Assembly: GCA_958421945.1 (NCBI GenBank)
Contig: CATZMZ010000005.1
Location: 1 to 64,000, forward strand
Reading direction: 5' to 3'
DNA from: an uncultured Eubacteriales bacterium
Lineage (GTDB): Bacteria > Bacillota > Clostridia > Christensenellales > Borkfalkiaceae
DNA length: 64,000 bases
Below the pieces are notes generated by a model, which saw only the letters and a program-made list of their open reading frames with translations, had not been told where the DNA came from and did no database searches. A program made the position numbers and the translations under genes. Of the stretch, positions 15,485-24,915 are shown one piece after another. Numbering within the stretch: the first letter of the stretch is position 1; each line of letters starts with the position of its first letter.

Positions 15485-16660
15485 TCAAACGATAAGCATT
15501 TGATATTCGTTATTGTTTTCGTTGGTGGCGAGGTTATAAAGGTCGTTTGCGAGCGCGTCGATTTTAAAACATTCCGCGGCGGTTTTTTTAAGCGCGTCGC
15601 AGTCGCTTTTGCGCGTTAAAACGGGTATCGAGCTTTTCGCCGAAAGCATAGAAATAACGTCTTTGGAGTCGGAATTTACCGCAAGCAATTTCGCGTAAAG
15701 TTTGGAATTTAAGCACTCTTTAACGAAATCGGCTTTAATACCCAAAAAGTTAGCGAGAAGAATTCTTCTGACGCGGGTCGAGGGATAGCGTTTAGTTGAA
15801 ACCTTTTCCACGAGCGCGTCAACCGTGCGGTTGTCCTTGGATAACGCTTTAATGCGGTTTTCAAGCCCCTCCGTGCAGTCGGCAATTTCGGCAAGTTTCT
15901 CCGGCGAGGAGGAAAGCACGCTTGCCATAATCAGCTTGTCGAACGCGAACGGATAATCGTTCAGCTCGCCGTAAACGAACGGGGGCAGGCTTTTTTTAAG
16001 CCGCTTGAATTGCGCCGCGCGGATAACGCTCCTTATGCTTGTTGCGCTGGTTACGCCCTTTTTAAAGGTAACGTCGTTGTGGTCCGCGCCCTCGCGTTTA
16101 AGCGGATAAATTTCGAGCGGATTTTCCCGTTTTAATAACGCTTTAACGTATTCGAGACCCAAAATATTGTTAGGGGAGGAAATAAGGCTTTCGTCGAGGG
16201 CGCTTGCGCCTGACGCTTTAAGCGCGTTGAATTTGGCTTTTGCGAGAGATACGCCGTCCGCGAGATTAGCCTTTAACGCTTTCTTGAATTCCTTGCTTTC
16301 GTCGTTCATGGCTGTCGCAAGTTTAACGAACTTATCTTTATCTGCCGTTTCCGCACCGAAGCAAATTGCGTCGGCAACGTTCAGGTCGCACAACAGGTTA
16401 ATCGCTCCGCGCGCGAACGTTTCGGCATTACCCGTTGCGAACACGGCGGGCAGCTCGATAACGACGTCCGCCCCCGCGATTATCGCTTGTCGGGCGCGTT
16501 TATATTTATTCATAACGGCGGGTTCGCCGCGCTGAGTAAAATCGCCGCTCATGATAACGACGAGTTTTTCCGCCTGCAAAACGCTTTTCATATAATCGAT
16601 ATGTTTCAGATGACCGAGGTGCAAAGGGTTGTACTCGGCAACGCACGCACAAATTTTCAT
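15485..16660 (-). CDS. tmcAL: tRNA(Met) cytidine acetate ligase TmcAL (YlbM family)
   Basis: 391 residues from the ATG at 16660, which places the nucleotidyl-transfer motif at the very N-terminus (CACVAEYNPLHLGHLKH). The following MSGDFTQRGEPAVMNKYKRARQAIIAGADVVIELP is typical of the family. TmcAL uses ATP and acetate to form N4-acetylcytidine at the wobble position of elongator tRNA-Met. The presence of acetate genes (pta, ackA) immediately next door, divergently transcribed, is consistent with acetate as substrate but may be coincidence. Length fits the family (about 400). Confidence 0.88.
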   Translation of the reverse strand: MKICACVAEYNPLHLGHLKHIDYMKSVLQAEKLVVIMSGDFTQRGEPAVMNKYKRARQAIIAGADVVIELPAVFATGNAETFARGAINLLCDLNVADAICFGAETADKDKFVKLATAMNDESKEFKKALKANLADGVSLAKAKFNALKASGASALDESLISSPNNILGLEYVKALLKRENPLEIYPLKREGADHNDVTFKKGVTSATSIRSVIRAAQFKRLKKSLPPFVYGELNDYPFAFDKLIMASVLSSSPEKLAEIADCTEGLENRIKALSKDNRTVDALVEKVSTKRYPSTRVRRILLANFLGIKADFVKECLNSKLYAKLLAVNSDSKDVISMLSAKSSIPVLTRKSDCDALKKTAAECFKIDALANDLYNLATNENNNEYQMLIV

Positions 16661-16690
16661 AAAAACCGTTAAAAACCTCAAAGTATCATT

Positions 16691-16718
16691 TTACTTTTTT
16701 CATTAAATGGTGTAAAAT
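16691..16718 (+). promoter_or_regulatory. Probable pta promoter
   Basis: TTACTT (16691-16696), 16 nt, TAAAAT (16713-16718). The -35 box is a weak match; position fits a leader of about 80 nt before pta. Confidence 0.45.
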
Positions 16719-16803
16719 ATATTAGTCTAATAGTATTTTACAATATTTTCAGAAAAATACAAAGCAAAAACGTAAAAAAATTATTAAGGAGAGCAAAATC
16801 GTT

Positions 16804-17835
16804 ATGGGCGTTTTGGAAAACATCGTTAAAGAAGCTTCGAAGCTGAACAAAAACATCGTTCTTCCCGAGGGGGAAGATACGCGCGTGGTGGTCGCCGCTG
16901 CGGAAACCGTAAAAGAGGGCGTGGCAAGGGTTACGTTGCTCGGCAATCCCGAAAAAATCAAAGCCGCCAACCCCGACGTGTGTCTTGAAGGGGTTAATAT
17001 CGTTGATCCCGTTACCTACGAAAAAACCGCCGCTTACGCTGAAATTCTGTTTAAGGCTCGCGAGGGCAAAATCAACAAAAAAACGGGGCTTCCCGAATAT
17101 GCCGACGTCGACGCCGCAAAACAGGCTATTCTTAAAGATTACACTATGTACGGCGCGTTAATGCTTAAAGCGGGCGACGTGGACGGGCTTGTTTCGGGCG
17201 CGTGCCATTCCACCGCTAACACTCTCCGCCCTGGTTTGCAGGTTATTAAAACCGCGCCGGGCATAAACACCGTTTCCAGCTGCTTTATTATGATTGCCGA
17301 CAGGGAAAACAAGTATAATCCCGACGGCGTGGCGGTTTTTGCGGACTGCGCCATAAATATCGAGCCGTCCGCGCAACAGCTTGCGGATATCGCGATTTCC
17401 ACTGCGGAAACCGCTAAAAATATCGCGCAGATAGAACCGAGGGTTGCTATGCTGTCTTTCTCGACGAAAGGCTCCGGCAACGACGATAAATTCTTTAAGA
17501 GCGTACCCAAAATGCAGGAAGCCACCGCGCTTGCCAAAGCCGCCGCTCCCGAGCTTAAACTCGACGGCGAATTCCAGTTCGACGCGGCAGTCGCGCCCGA
17601 AGTGGGCAAACTTAAAGCACCCGATTCGTCGGTTGCGGGCAACGCCAACGTGTTTATTTTCCCCAACATTAACGCGGGCAATATCGGTTATAAAATCGCG
17701 CAGAGATTCGGCGGTTACATGGCGCTCGGTCCAGTATGTCAGGGCTTTGCAAAGCCTATCAACGACCTGTCGAGAGGCTGTAATTCGGACGACGTAAAGG
17801 CGGTTATCGCAATCACCGCTTTGCAGGCGAAATAA
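16804..17835 (+). CDS. pta: Phosphate acetyltransferase
   Basis: 343 residues, the short Pta form. It starts MGVLENIVKEASKLNKNIVLPEGEDTRV, has LVSGACHSTANTLRPGLQVIKT in the middle and ends with NAGNIGYKIAQRFGGYMALGPVCQGFAKPINDLSRG, all signature blocks of the family. It interconverts acetyl-CoA and acetyl phosphate. AAGGAG lies upstream of the ATG. With ackA 111 bases downstream it forms the ATP-yielding acetate pathway expected of a fermentative anaerobe. Confidence 0.97.
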   Translation: MGVLENIVKEASKLNKNIVLPEGEDTRVVVAAAETVKEGVARVTLLGNPEKIKAANPDVCLEGVNIVDPVTYEKTAAYAEILFKAREGKINKKTGLPEYADVDAAKQAILKDYTMYGALMLKAGDVDGLVSGACHSTANTLRPGLQVIKTAPGINTVSSCFIMIADRENKYNPDGVAVFADCAINIEPSAQQLADIAISTAETAKNIAQIEPRVAMLSFSTKGSGNDDKFFKSVPKMQEATALAKAAAPELKLDGEFQFDAAVAPEVGKLKAPDSSVAGNANVFIFPNINAGNIGYKIAQRFGGYMALGPVCQGFAKPINDLSRGCNSDDVKAVIAITALQAK

Positions 17836-17946
17836 AAACGGAAAAGCGTTATTTTACTTAAGGTTCTTCCGCCCGATTCGGCGTTTTTCGCCCGGTTTTT
17901 CGCGCGGTATTCCCTTAACGAATATATTACCCAAGGAGTTATTTTA

Positions 17947-19143
17947 ATGAAAATTTTAGTTATCAATGCGGGCAGCTCATCACTTAAATATCAGCTGATA
18001 GATATGGCGGACGAAAGCGTCGTGCTTAAAGGCGTTTGCGAAAGAATTACCTTTGCGGGCGGCACGCTCACCCAAAAAACCTTCGACAAGCGCGAAACGT
18101 TTATCGAAAGCGATATGCCCACCCATAAGGAAGCCATGGAGCTTGTTTTAAAGGCTATGTTAGACCCTGAAAAGGGCGCGCTTAAAGATATTTCCGAAAT
18201 AGGCGCGGTGGGGCACAGAGTTCTCCATTCCGGCGAAGATTTCAAACAGTCCGTCGTAATAGACGACGAAGTTATCAGAATTTGCGAAAAGAACGCGGAA
18301 TTAGGTCCGCTTCATATGCCCGGCGAAATCGCTTGCATAAAGAGTTGCAGAGAGGTTATGAAAGGCGTTCCCATGGTCGCGGTGTTCGATACCACGTTCC
18401 ACTCGACGATGCCTGCAAAGGCGTATATGTACGCTATTCCTTACGAGGTGTACGATAAATACAAAATCAGAAAGTACGGCTTCCACGGCACGTCGCACAA
18501 ATTCGTTTCCGAAGAAACGGCAAAACTTCTCGGCGACAAAAACGCGAAAATCATCGTGTGCCATCTCGGCAACGGTTCTTCCGTTTCCGCGGTAAAGGAC
18601 GGCAAATGTCAGGACACGTCGATGGGATTTACCCCGTTGGAAGGCTTGGTTATGGGTACGCGTTCGGGCGATATCGACCCCGCGGCGGTTGAGTATATGA
18701 GAGAAAAGCTCGGTCTTTCACCCGAAGAGGCTGTCAATTACCTCAACAAAAAATGCGGAATGCTCGGCATAAGCGGATTTTCAAGCGATATGCGCGACAA
18801 CACCGAAGAAATGCTTAAAGGCAACGAAAGAGCGAAGCTTGCAATCGAGATGGTCGCGTACAGGGTTAAAAAATATCTCGGCGGCTATATCGCGGTGTTA
18901 GGCGGTGTTGACGCCATCGTCTTTACGGGCGGCATAGGCGAACATTCGCATATCGTTCGTGAAATGGTTATGGAAGGCATGGAATACTGCGGCGCGAAAT
19001 TCGACAAGAAAAAGAACGAGGAATACGGTTCGGGCGTGGCGTATCTCAATGCGGACGATTCTAAGGTTAAAATCATCGTATTGCCCACCAACGAAGAGCT
19101 TTCCATCGCGCGTGAAACCAAAGAGCTTACCGCGAATAACTGA
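17947..19143 (+). CDS. ackA: Acetate kinase
   Basis: 398 residues. The N-terminal MKILVINAGSSSLKYQLIDM phosphate-binding motif, GHRVLHSG, FDTTFHSTMP, RKYGFHGTSHKFV and the C-terminal FTGGIGEHSHIVRE mark the ASKHA-fold acetate kinase. It makes ATP and acetate from acetyl phosphate. AAGGAG precedes the start. It works with Pta just upstream and is probably on the same transcript. Confidence 0.98.
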   Translation: MKILVINAGSSSLKYQLIDMADESVVLKGVCERITFAGGTLTQKTFDKRETFIESDMPTHKEAMELVLKAMLDPEKGALKDISEIGAVGHRVLHSGEDFKQSVVIDDEVIRICEKNAELGPLHMPGEIACIKSCREVMKGVPMVAVFDTTFHSTMPAKAYMYAIPYEVYDKYKIRKYGFHGTSHKFVSEETAKLLGDKNAKIIVCHLGNGSSVSAVKDGKCQDTSMGFTPLEGLVMGTRSGDIDPAAVEYMREKLGLSPEEAVNYLNKKCGMLGISGFSSDMRDNTEEMLKGNERAKLAIEMVAYRVKKYLGGYIAVLGGVDAIVFTGGIGEHSHIVREMVMEGMEYCGAKFDKKKNEEYGSGVAYLNADDSKVKIIVLPTNEELSIARETKELTANN

Positions 19144-19181
19144 TTTTATCGCTAAAAATATAAATTTTGTTATAAATTCCG

Positions 19182-19210
19182 TTGACTTTTAATGCTTAAT
19201 AGTATATACT
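19182..19210 (+). promoter_or_regulatory. Promoter of the DUF177-rpmF pair
   Basis: TTGACT (19182-19187), 17 nt, TATACT (19205-19210), about 28 bases before the DUF177 ATG. Confidence 0.75.
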
Positions 19211-19237
19211 TTTAAGGCTGTATAAACGGGGGATAGT

Positions 19238-19681
19238 ATGCTTATTGATTTAAGGGAGATTAAAAGGCACGGCAAAACTGAAGAAAGCTTCTTTTTTGAA
19301 TACGTGCCGGAAACGGAGCTGTCGGAGATTCCCGAAACGTTCGTTAAAAATCCCGTTAAGGTCGAGGGGACGTGCTATCTTATCGGCGAACACAGCGCGG
19401 AATTATCGGGCGAGATAACGTTCGTTCTCGACGGGGAATGTACCCGATGTCTTGCGCATGCGGAACGCGAATACGTCGTTTCGTTTGACGAGGCTGCCGG
19501 TGAGGACGGATATCCCGTCGTAAACGATAAAATCGATTTGGGAAAAATCGTAGACGATACGGTTATAATGAATATGCCCGTTAAATTTTTGTGTAAAGAA
19601 GACTGCAAAGGAATTTGCGCGGGCTGCGGCGTGAATCTGAACAACGCCGAGTGCAAATGTAAAAACAAGGAAGGTAAATAA
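19238..19681 (+). CDS. DUF177 (YceD) family protein
   Basis: 147 residues. The family hallmark is visible: a central GECTRCLAHAE and a C-terminal cysteine cluster LCKEDCKGICAGCGVNLNNAECKC that probably binds metal. In most bacteria this gene directly precedes rpmF, as here (3-base gap). Relatives have been linked to 23S rRNA or ribosome maturation; the exact role is not settled. GGGGGATAG precedes the ATG. Confidence 0.9.
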   Translation: MLIDLREIKRHGKTEESFFFEYVPETELSEIPETFVKNPVKVEGTCYLIGEHSAELSGEITFVLDGECTRCLAHAEREYVVSFDEAAGEDGYPVVNDKIDLGKIVDDTVIMNMPVKFLCKEDCKGICAGCGVNLNNAECKCKNKEGK

Positions 19682-19683
19682 AA

Positions 19684-19878
19684 ATGGCTGTACAGAAAAG
19701 TAAAACTTCAAAGCAGAGAACGAATACGAGATTCGCAAACTGGAAGCTTTCCGCTCCCAATCTTTCGGAATGTCCTCAGTGCCATGAACTTAAAGCGTCG
19801 CACCAGGTTTGCAAAAAGTGCGGTTATTATGACGGAAAGCAGATAATCGACACCGCAAAGAAAGAAAAGAAAGACTAA
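19684..19878 (+). CDS. rpmF: 50S ribosomal protein L32
   Basis: 64 residues: MAVQKSKTSKQRTNTRFANW, then the zinc-ribbon pairs CPQC and CKKCGYY. The zinc-binding (C+) form is present. It is a structural protein of the large ribosomal subunit. It follows the DUF177 gene by two bases, the usual arrangement. Confidence 0.98.
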   Translation: MAVQKSKTSKQRTNTRFANWKLSAPNLSECPQCHELKASHQVCKKCGYYDGKQIIDTAKKEKKD

Positions 19879-19910
19879 TTAAAGCTTCTATTTGTTCAAA
19901 GTGAAAGATA

Positions 19911-19943
19911 AAGCCGCTTAAAAAACAAGTTAAGCGGCTTTTG
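19911..19943 (+). terminator. rpmF terminator
   Basis: AAGCCGCTTAA pairs with TTAAGCGGCTT across a short A-rich loop, followed by TTTT. Confidence 0.85.
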
Positions 19944-20051
19944 TCGTAACCGAAAATTTATTCCGACCGTTCTTTAAAAGTCGGATATTTTTATTAAAAT
20001 CTAATAATTAAAGATCAACCCCACAAAAACCACCGATACCGATAGAATCTT

Positions 20052-20081
20052 AAAAACCGTTTTACGTTTGCGGTTTTTTTT
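20052..20081. terminator. Bidirectional terminator downstream of the sensor kinase gene
   Basis: AAAAACCG (20052-20059) pairs with CGGTTTTT (20071-20078), flanked by A- and T-runs on both sides, so it can act in both directions. A 38-residue minus-strand frame (20001-20117) overlaps it; I regard that frame as chance. Confidence 0.55.
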
Positions 20082-20127
20082 GCGTTTTACGCTTGCGCTT
20101 TCCGTTTGCGCTATCATCGCCAAACGA

Positions 20128-21510
20128 TTAAAACTCTACCGTAAACTTGCTGCCGACGCCGAGAGTTGAGTCAAGACTGATTTTCCAGCCGTTTTTCTGA
20201 CAAATTTTTTTAACGACCGCCAAACCGAGACCGAAGCCGCCGTTTTTGCCGCCGTGCGATTTATCCACGGTGAAAAATCTTGAAAAAACCTTGTCCTTGT
20301 TTTCTTCCGAAATACCTATGCCGGTGTCCTCCACGACGAGCTTGTTATGGTTAAGCAGTACGTCGATTTTTCCGCCGACCTTATTATACTTAATCGCGTT
20401 TCGGACGAGATTTCCGAACAGCTCGCTTAAATACTCGTGGCGGCTTAACAAAATAACGTTATCGTCGATATTTTCCGTTATGGTAACGTTTCGTTTATCC
20501 GCTTCGGGTTTTAAGGCGGTTAAAGTTTCTCTTGCGAGAGCCGAGAAGTCAACTTCGTAGTCAGGCAGGTTTTCGCTGTCGATTTCGCTGTAATTGATTA
20601 TGCAGGCGATGAGGCTCGTCAGTCTTTCGCTTTGCGTCAAAATCGTGGAATACGCCGCGGTTTTTTGGTCATCGGGGACAAGTCCCGCGCCGAGCAGCTC
20701 CGCATAACCGTGGATAGAGGTAAGCGGGGTGTTCATTTCGTGCGTAACGTTAGAGATAAACTCGTCTTTCGATGCGCGCGCCTTTTCAACAAGCTCCTTT
20801 TCCGCATTTATTTCGTTCATCTGTTTTTTAATGTTTCGTCCGCGCTCGTTCAACACGTCCGCAATCGGTTGAAGTTCCGAATATTTAGGCTTTAAGTCGT
20901 CGTTATAGCACGCGTCCTCGGCAAGTTTTTTAACGGGCGCAACGATAAAGTCCGTCGCGAAAATGCCGACGATAACGCACAGCGAAAGCATCACCGCGAA
21001 AAACGGCAGGATAGTGGGAAGGGTTTTTGCGATAATCAGCCAACCGTTATCGGTAAAAATCGCGATTCTGACGAGATACTCGCCGTCAAAATTCTTGCAA
21101 TAATAAACCATCTTTTTTCCGAGCGTAGAACTCGAACGGACCGCAAACCCCTCTTTTTCGTCAGAGTTAAGCGCAGCGATGATTTCGTCGCGGTCGGAAT
21201 GGTTTGAAAGGTCGGAACGCTCGGAATTTTCACCCGAGCCGCCTGCGCCGCCCGTCGCGCTGTCCCCGATAACTTTTCCGTCGGGGGAGATAAACGTAAC
21301 TCTCGCGCCGTTAAGCGCGTCGGAAAACTTTTTCGCGCCGGCGTCGGTCAGGGGATAATCGTCGGCGGAAAAGCAGTTCATATAAACTCGCAGATAATTT
21401 TTACTTTCGTCGACGGCGGAAGCGTAATAAACGGAAGCGGAGGTAAAAGTAATCACAACCGTGCTTAACAGCATAATACTGACGGTAATCAGCCAAATTC
21501 TCCATTTCAT
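20128..21510 (-). CDS. Sensor histidine kinase, PhoR-like
   Basis: 460 residues. Two membrane helices (about residues 5-27 and 160-185) flank an extracytoplasmic domain of about 130 residues. A juxtamembrane signalling segment precedes the H-box SNVTHEMNTPLTSIHGYAELL, followed by N-box LFGNLVRNAIKYN, G1 VEDTGIGIS and G2 GFGLGLAVVKKIC. It should autophosphorylate on the H-box histidine and pass phosphate to the regulator encoded 16 bases upstream. Adjacency to pst genes suggests phosphate control. The extracytoplasmic domain has no family I can name. Confidence 0.88.
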   Translation of the reverse strand: MKWRIWLITVSIMLLSTVVITFTSASVYYASAVDESKNYLRVYMNCFSADDYPLTDAGAKKFSDALNGARVTFISPDGKVIGDSATGGAGGSGENSERSDLSNHSDRDEIIAALNSDEKEGFAVRSSSTLGKKMVYYCKNFDGEYLVRIAIFTDNGWLIIAKTLPTILPFFAVMLSLCVIVGIFATDFIVAPVKKLAEDACYNDDLKPKYSELQPIADVLNERGRNIKKQMNEINAEKELVEKARASKDEFISNVTHEMNTPLTSIHGYAELLGAGLVPDDQKTAAYSTILTQSERLTSLIACIINYSEIDSENLPDYEVDFSALARETLTALKPEADKRNVTITENIDDNVILLSRHEYLSELFGNLVRNAIKYNKVGGKIDVLLNHNKLVVEDTGIGISEENKDKVFSRFFTVDKSHGGKNGGFGLGLAVVKKICQKNGWKISLDSTLGVGSKFTVEF

Positions 21511-21526
21511 AATAAAAATACACCTT

Positions 21527-22168
21527 TTATAATCTGTACCCGACGCCGAAAACGGTTTCGATTTTAACGCCGAGTTTACGTAATCTTGCGACGTGGTTAT
21601 CGAGCGTACGCGTTTCGCCCGCGTCGTAACCCCACACGTCGGTTAAAAGTCTTTCGCGCGATAAAACCTTGCCGTGATTAAGCATAAGGGTTTTAAGCAG
21701 CTCGAATTCTTTTTTGTTAAGAGAAACGTGTTCGCCGCCGACGGAGCAGTCGAAAGTTTCGAGGTTAAGGGTGACGTCGCCGACGGAAAGGATTTGCGGC
21801 GTTTTTTTGCCTCTCAGTCTTGCGTTCACGCGTGCGGTAAGCTCTAAAACGGAAAAGGGCTTAGCCACGTAATCGTCCGCACCGAGATTTAAGCCGTTCA
21901 CCTTGTCCTCTTCTTTGGACAGGGCGGAAAGCATAATGCAGCTGACGTCGGGGTGTTTTCCCTTAACGAATTTAAGCGCGTCGAGACCGCTTCCGTCGGG
22001 AAGCATAATATCGAGAAGCGCAACGTCCGGCAGTTCTTCGTCCACGGCTTGCATAAACGCTTTAACCGTGGAACATGCGCGCGTCGTCAACCCGTTCATT
22101 TCCAGCGCGACCTTGATAAGTCCGCTTATGCTCGCGTCGTCCTCTAAAATCAAAACTTTGCCTTCCAT
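21527..22168 (-). CDS. OmpR/PhoB-family response regulator
   Basis: 213 residues from the ATG at 22168, which has AGGAG at good spacing; an in-frame start 18 codons earlier lacks one. The receiver domain has the acidic pocket (LEDD), phosphorylatable Asp in DVALLDIMLPDGSG and the conserved Lys in ADDYVAKPF. The C-terminal winged helix (SLNKKEFELLKTLMLNHGKVLSRERLLTDVWG) is of the OmpR type. It is the partner of the kinase downstream and the likely regulator of the pst operon upstream, PhoP/PhoB-like by context. Confidence 0.9.
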   Translation of the reverse strand: MEGKVLILEDDASISGLIKVALEMNGLTTRACSTVKAFMQAVDEELPDVALLDIMLPDGSGLDALKFVKGKHPDVSCIMLSALSKEEDKVNGLNLGADDYVAKPFSVLELTARVNARLRGKKTPQILSVGDVTLNLETFDCSVGGEHVSLNKKEFELLKTLMLNHGKVLSRERLLTDVWGYDAGETRTLDNHVARLRKLGVKIETVFGVGYRL

Positions 22169-22327
22169 AAAAACTCCTTTTCGGCGTTCCGCGTTTAACG
22201 CTACCGCCACGTTTTTTACCATTTGTCAAATGCTGACCGTACTTCTACTATTTATGTTAGCATTTTCGCGGCGATTTGTACAGCCGTTCGACAAAAAACA
22301 AACAAATAGCACAAAAAACTTTAAAAA

Positions 22328-23119
22328 TCAACCGAAACGTCCGTTTACGTAATCGTCCGTGCGCTTATCGGACGGGTGCGAGAATAATTTTTTCGTTTCG
22401 CCCGCTTCCACCATTTCGCCGAGCAGGAAGAAATCGGTATAATCGGCGATTCTGAAAGCTTGTTGCATATTGTGAGTAACCATAATAACGGTTATTTTTT
22501 CTTTAAGAACGAGGCAAAGCTCCTCTATTTTGGCGGTAGAAATGGGGTCGAGCGCGCTGGTCGGTTCGTCCATTAAAAGAATTTGCGGTTCGACGGCGAG
22601 AGCGCGCGCGATACAAAGTCGTTGCTGTTGCCCGCCCGACAGTCCCAAAGCGGATTTGCTTAATCTGTCTTTAACCTCGTCCCACATGGCGGCTTTTTTC
22701 AGCGCGCCCTCCACGATTTCGTCGAGGTCTGCGCGCGCTTTGATTCCAAAGGTACGCGGACCGTAAGCGATATTATCGTAAACGCTCATGGCGAGCGGGT
22801 TAGGGCGTTGAAAGACCATACCCACGTTTTTGCGCAGTCGCGCCAAATCGGTGTTTCTCGCGTAAATATTTTCGTTTCCGACGGTGACCTCGCCCGTAAT
22901 TTTACAACCTTCGACGAGGTCGTTCATACGGTTAATGGTTTTAAGCAGAGTGGATTTGCCGCAACCGGACGGACCTATAAGCGCGGTAAGCTTGTTTTTC
23001 TTAAAATCCGCGTACACGCTTTTCAGCGCGTGGAAACTTCCGTAATAAAGGTTAAGTTCCTTAACGGAAACGGCAACGTCGCCCGACAAATCGTACTGTT
23101 CTATAACGTTTTTTTTCAT
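22328..23119 (-). CDS. pstB: Phosphate ABC transporter ATPase PstB
   Basis: 263 residues with Walker A GPSGCGKST, PstB-specific LKTINRMNDLVEGCKITGEV, signature LSGGQQQRLCIARAL, Walker B ILLMDEPTSALD and H-loop VTHNM. It powers high-affinity phosphate import through the fused permease encoded upstream, with which it overlaps by four bases. No phoU gene follows, although phoU normally sits here; about 160 bases separate pstB from the response-regulator gene. Confidence 0.97.
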   Translation of the reverse strand: MKKNVIEQYDLSGDVAVSVKELNLYYGSFHALKSVYADFKKNKLTALIGPSGCGKSTLLKTINRMNDLVEGCKITGEVTVGNENIYARNTDLARLRKNVGMVFQRPNPLAMSVYDNIAYGPRTFGIKARADLDEIVEGALKKAAMWDEVKDRLSKSALGLSGGQQQRLCIARALAVEPQILLMDEPTSALDPISTAKIEELCLVLKEKITVIMVTHNMQQAFRIADYTDFFLLGEMVEAGETKKLFSHPSDKRTDDYVNGRFG

Positions 23120-24885
23120 ATCTTTCTCCTTTTATCAAAAACTCTTTTAACCAACGACACCAGCAGATTCAGGACGATAACGAAAACCAGCAGCACGCTT
23201 GACGTGGCGTACGCCTCGTTCACCTGTAAGCCGTTGCTCATAAACTTCCAGACGAGAACGGCGAAGCTCGCCGCGCCGTCGCCGAAGCTTTGAGGAACGT
23301 AAGTCGAGGCAGAGCCGACCGTAAAAATCAACGCCGCGCTTTCGTTCACGATTCTGCCTATCGAAAGGATAACGGAGGTAATTATACCCGCAGCCGCCTG
23401 CGGCAAAACCACAACGAAAATAGTTCTTAATTTGCCCGCGCCGAGCGCAAGACTCGCTTCCCGCATGCTGTCGGGAACTTCCGAAAGACTTTGCTCCACG
23501 CTTCTGATTATCGTCGGCAAAATTATAAGCGCAAGCGTGATTCCGCCGGCGGTTATGGAGTAGCCCGTGTTTAGCCCGCGAACTAGAAAAACCATACCGA
23601 ATAATCCAAAAACGATAGAGGGGATACCCGCAAGCGTGTCCGTGAAAAGCCTTACTATTTTGACGAAATTTCCGTCTTTTTTCGCGTATTCGTTCAGGTA
23701 AACGGCAGAGCCTATTCCGAGCGGCAGCGCGATAGTCAGCGCGAGTGCGGTAAGCATAATCGTGGAAACGAACGCGGGGGCGAGCGTCGTATGCGCGTTT
23801 CCGCTTTTCCCGAACAGGAAATCGAACGTCAACAGCGGCAGACCTTTAACGAACACGAATGCCACGATAAAGATAAGCACGAACGCCACGACGACGGCGA
23901 CCACCCAAGAAATCGTGCAGAGCGCGTCCTGAATACTGCCCGTGCGGCGGTAATTTCTCGGCGTTTCGCGTTCGTCGCTTTCCTTAATTCTTCTCGAATA
24001 ATATTTGTTGCCTTCGCGGGGTTTTTTAATCGAGGAGAGATAGAGGTTAAGTGTTAAAATAATGATAAGCAGGATAAACCCGTCGGCGATAAGCGCGGAC
24101 TGTTCGCTCGGCGCGGCGTAACCCCAGTTCTGAACGATATTGCTTGTAAGCGTGGTAAACGGGACGAACGCGCCCGACGGATAGCCCGAACCGTTACCGA
24201 CAATCATTTGCACCGCCATCGTTTCGCCGACCGCTCTGCCCACGCCGAGAACGATTGCGGAGATAATGCCGCTTTTCGCCGCAGGGAGAAGCACCTTAAA
24301 GACCGCCTGATTTTTACTGCAACCGAGACTTAACGCACCCTCGTAATAATGCGCGGGTACGGCTTCCAGACTGTTTTTCGTTATCGAAGCGACGGTGGGC
24401 AAAATCATTATCGAAAGGATAAGGGTACAGGCTAAAATTCCGAAGCCCGCGTTGTCCGGGTTAAAGATTTTAACGAGCATAGGCATAAGGAATTTATACC
24501 CGAACAGTCCGTAAACGATAGAGGGAATCCCTGCAAGCAGGTTGATAATCTGCCCGTAAATCTTTTTTAATTTTTTTTGACAGTAAAAGGTCAGCCATAC
24601 CGCGGTGAATATAGCAAGCGTCCCGCCGAGAAGCACGGCGCAAATCGTCAGCGCGAACGTCCCGACGAGCATTCTCCACACTCCGAATACTTCCGATTTT
24701 GCAGACCATTCCGACCCGAAAAGAAATTTTAATATTCCCGTTTTGCGGAAAGTCGGCACGCTTGCGTAAAGCAGGTAACCGACTATCGTAAATACGGCAA
24801 GGACGGAAAACGCCGCAAGCAACGCGAATATCGTTTTAGCCGCCCTTTCCTTATTGAATAGTTTTATTTTTTCCGTTTTAATCAT
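23116..24885 (-). CDS. Fused PstC-PstA phosphate permease
   Basis: 589 residues joining both Pst permeases in one chain. Residues ~1-290 are PstC-like (AGIPSIVYGLFGYKFLMPML, VGRAVGETMAVQMIVGN), residues ~330-589 are PstA-like (TDTLAGIPSIVFGLFGMVFLV, SIGRIVNESAALIFTVGSA). A charged linker (~292-325, NKYYSRRIKESDERETPRNYRR) joins them. Each half has about six membrane helices and its own EAA loop. Usually these are two genes, pstC and pstA. The reading frame is uninterrupted and the linker has normal composition, so it looks like a genuine fusion. It lies between pstS and pstB. Confidence 0.93.
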   Translation of the reverse strand: MIKTEKIKLFNKERAAKTIFALLAAFSVLAVFTIVGYLLYASVPTFRKTGILKFLFGSEWSAKSEVFGVWRMLVGTFALTICAVLLGGTLAIFTAVWLTFYCQKKLKKIYGQIINLLAGIPSIVYGLFGYKFLMPMLVKIFNPDNAGFGILACTLILSIMILPTVASITKNSLEAVPAHYYEGALSLGCSKNQAVFKVLLPAAKSGIISAIVLGVGRAVGETMAVQMIVGNGSGYPSGAFVPFTTLTSNIVQNWGYAAPSEQSALIADGFILLIIILTLNLYLSSIKKPREGNKYYSRRIKESDERETPRNYRRTGSIQDALCTISWVVAVVVAFVLIFIVAFVFVKGLPLLTFDFLFGKSGNAHTTLAPAFVSTIMLTALALTIALPLGIGSAVYLNEYAKKDGNFVKIVRLFTDTLAGIPSIVFGLFGMVFLVRGLNTGYSITAGGITLALIILPTIIRSVEQSLSEVPDSMREASLALGAGKLRTIFVVVLPQAAAGIITSVILSIGRIVNESAALIFTVGSASTYVPQSFGDGAASFAVLVWKFMSNGLQVNEAYATSSVLLVFVIVLNLLVSLVKRVFDKRRKI

Positions 24886-24915
24886 AACCGTAATCGTATT
24901 AAGCGGCGCGCCGCG

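Noticed and set aside
20001..20117. 38-residue minus-strand frame with a basic start and a hydrophobic end, just after the sensor kinase
   Set aside because: It overlaps a bidirectional terminator hairpin and has no clear ribosome site, so it is most likely chance.
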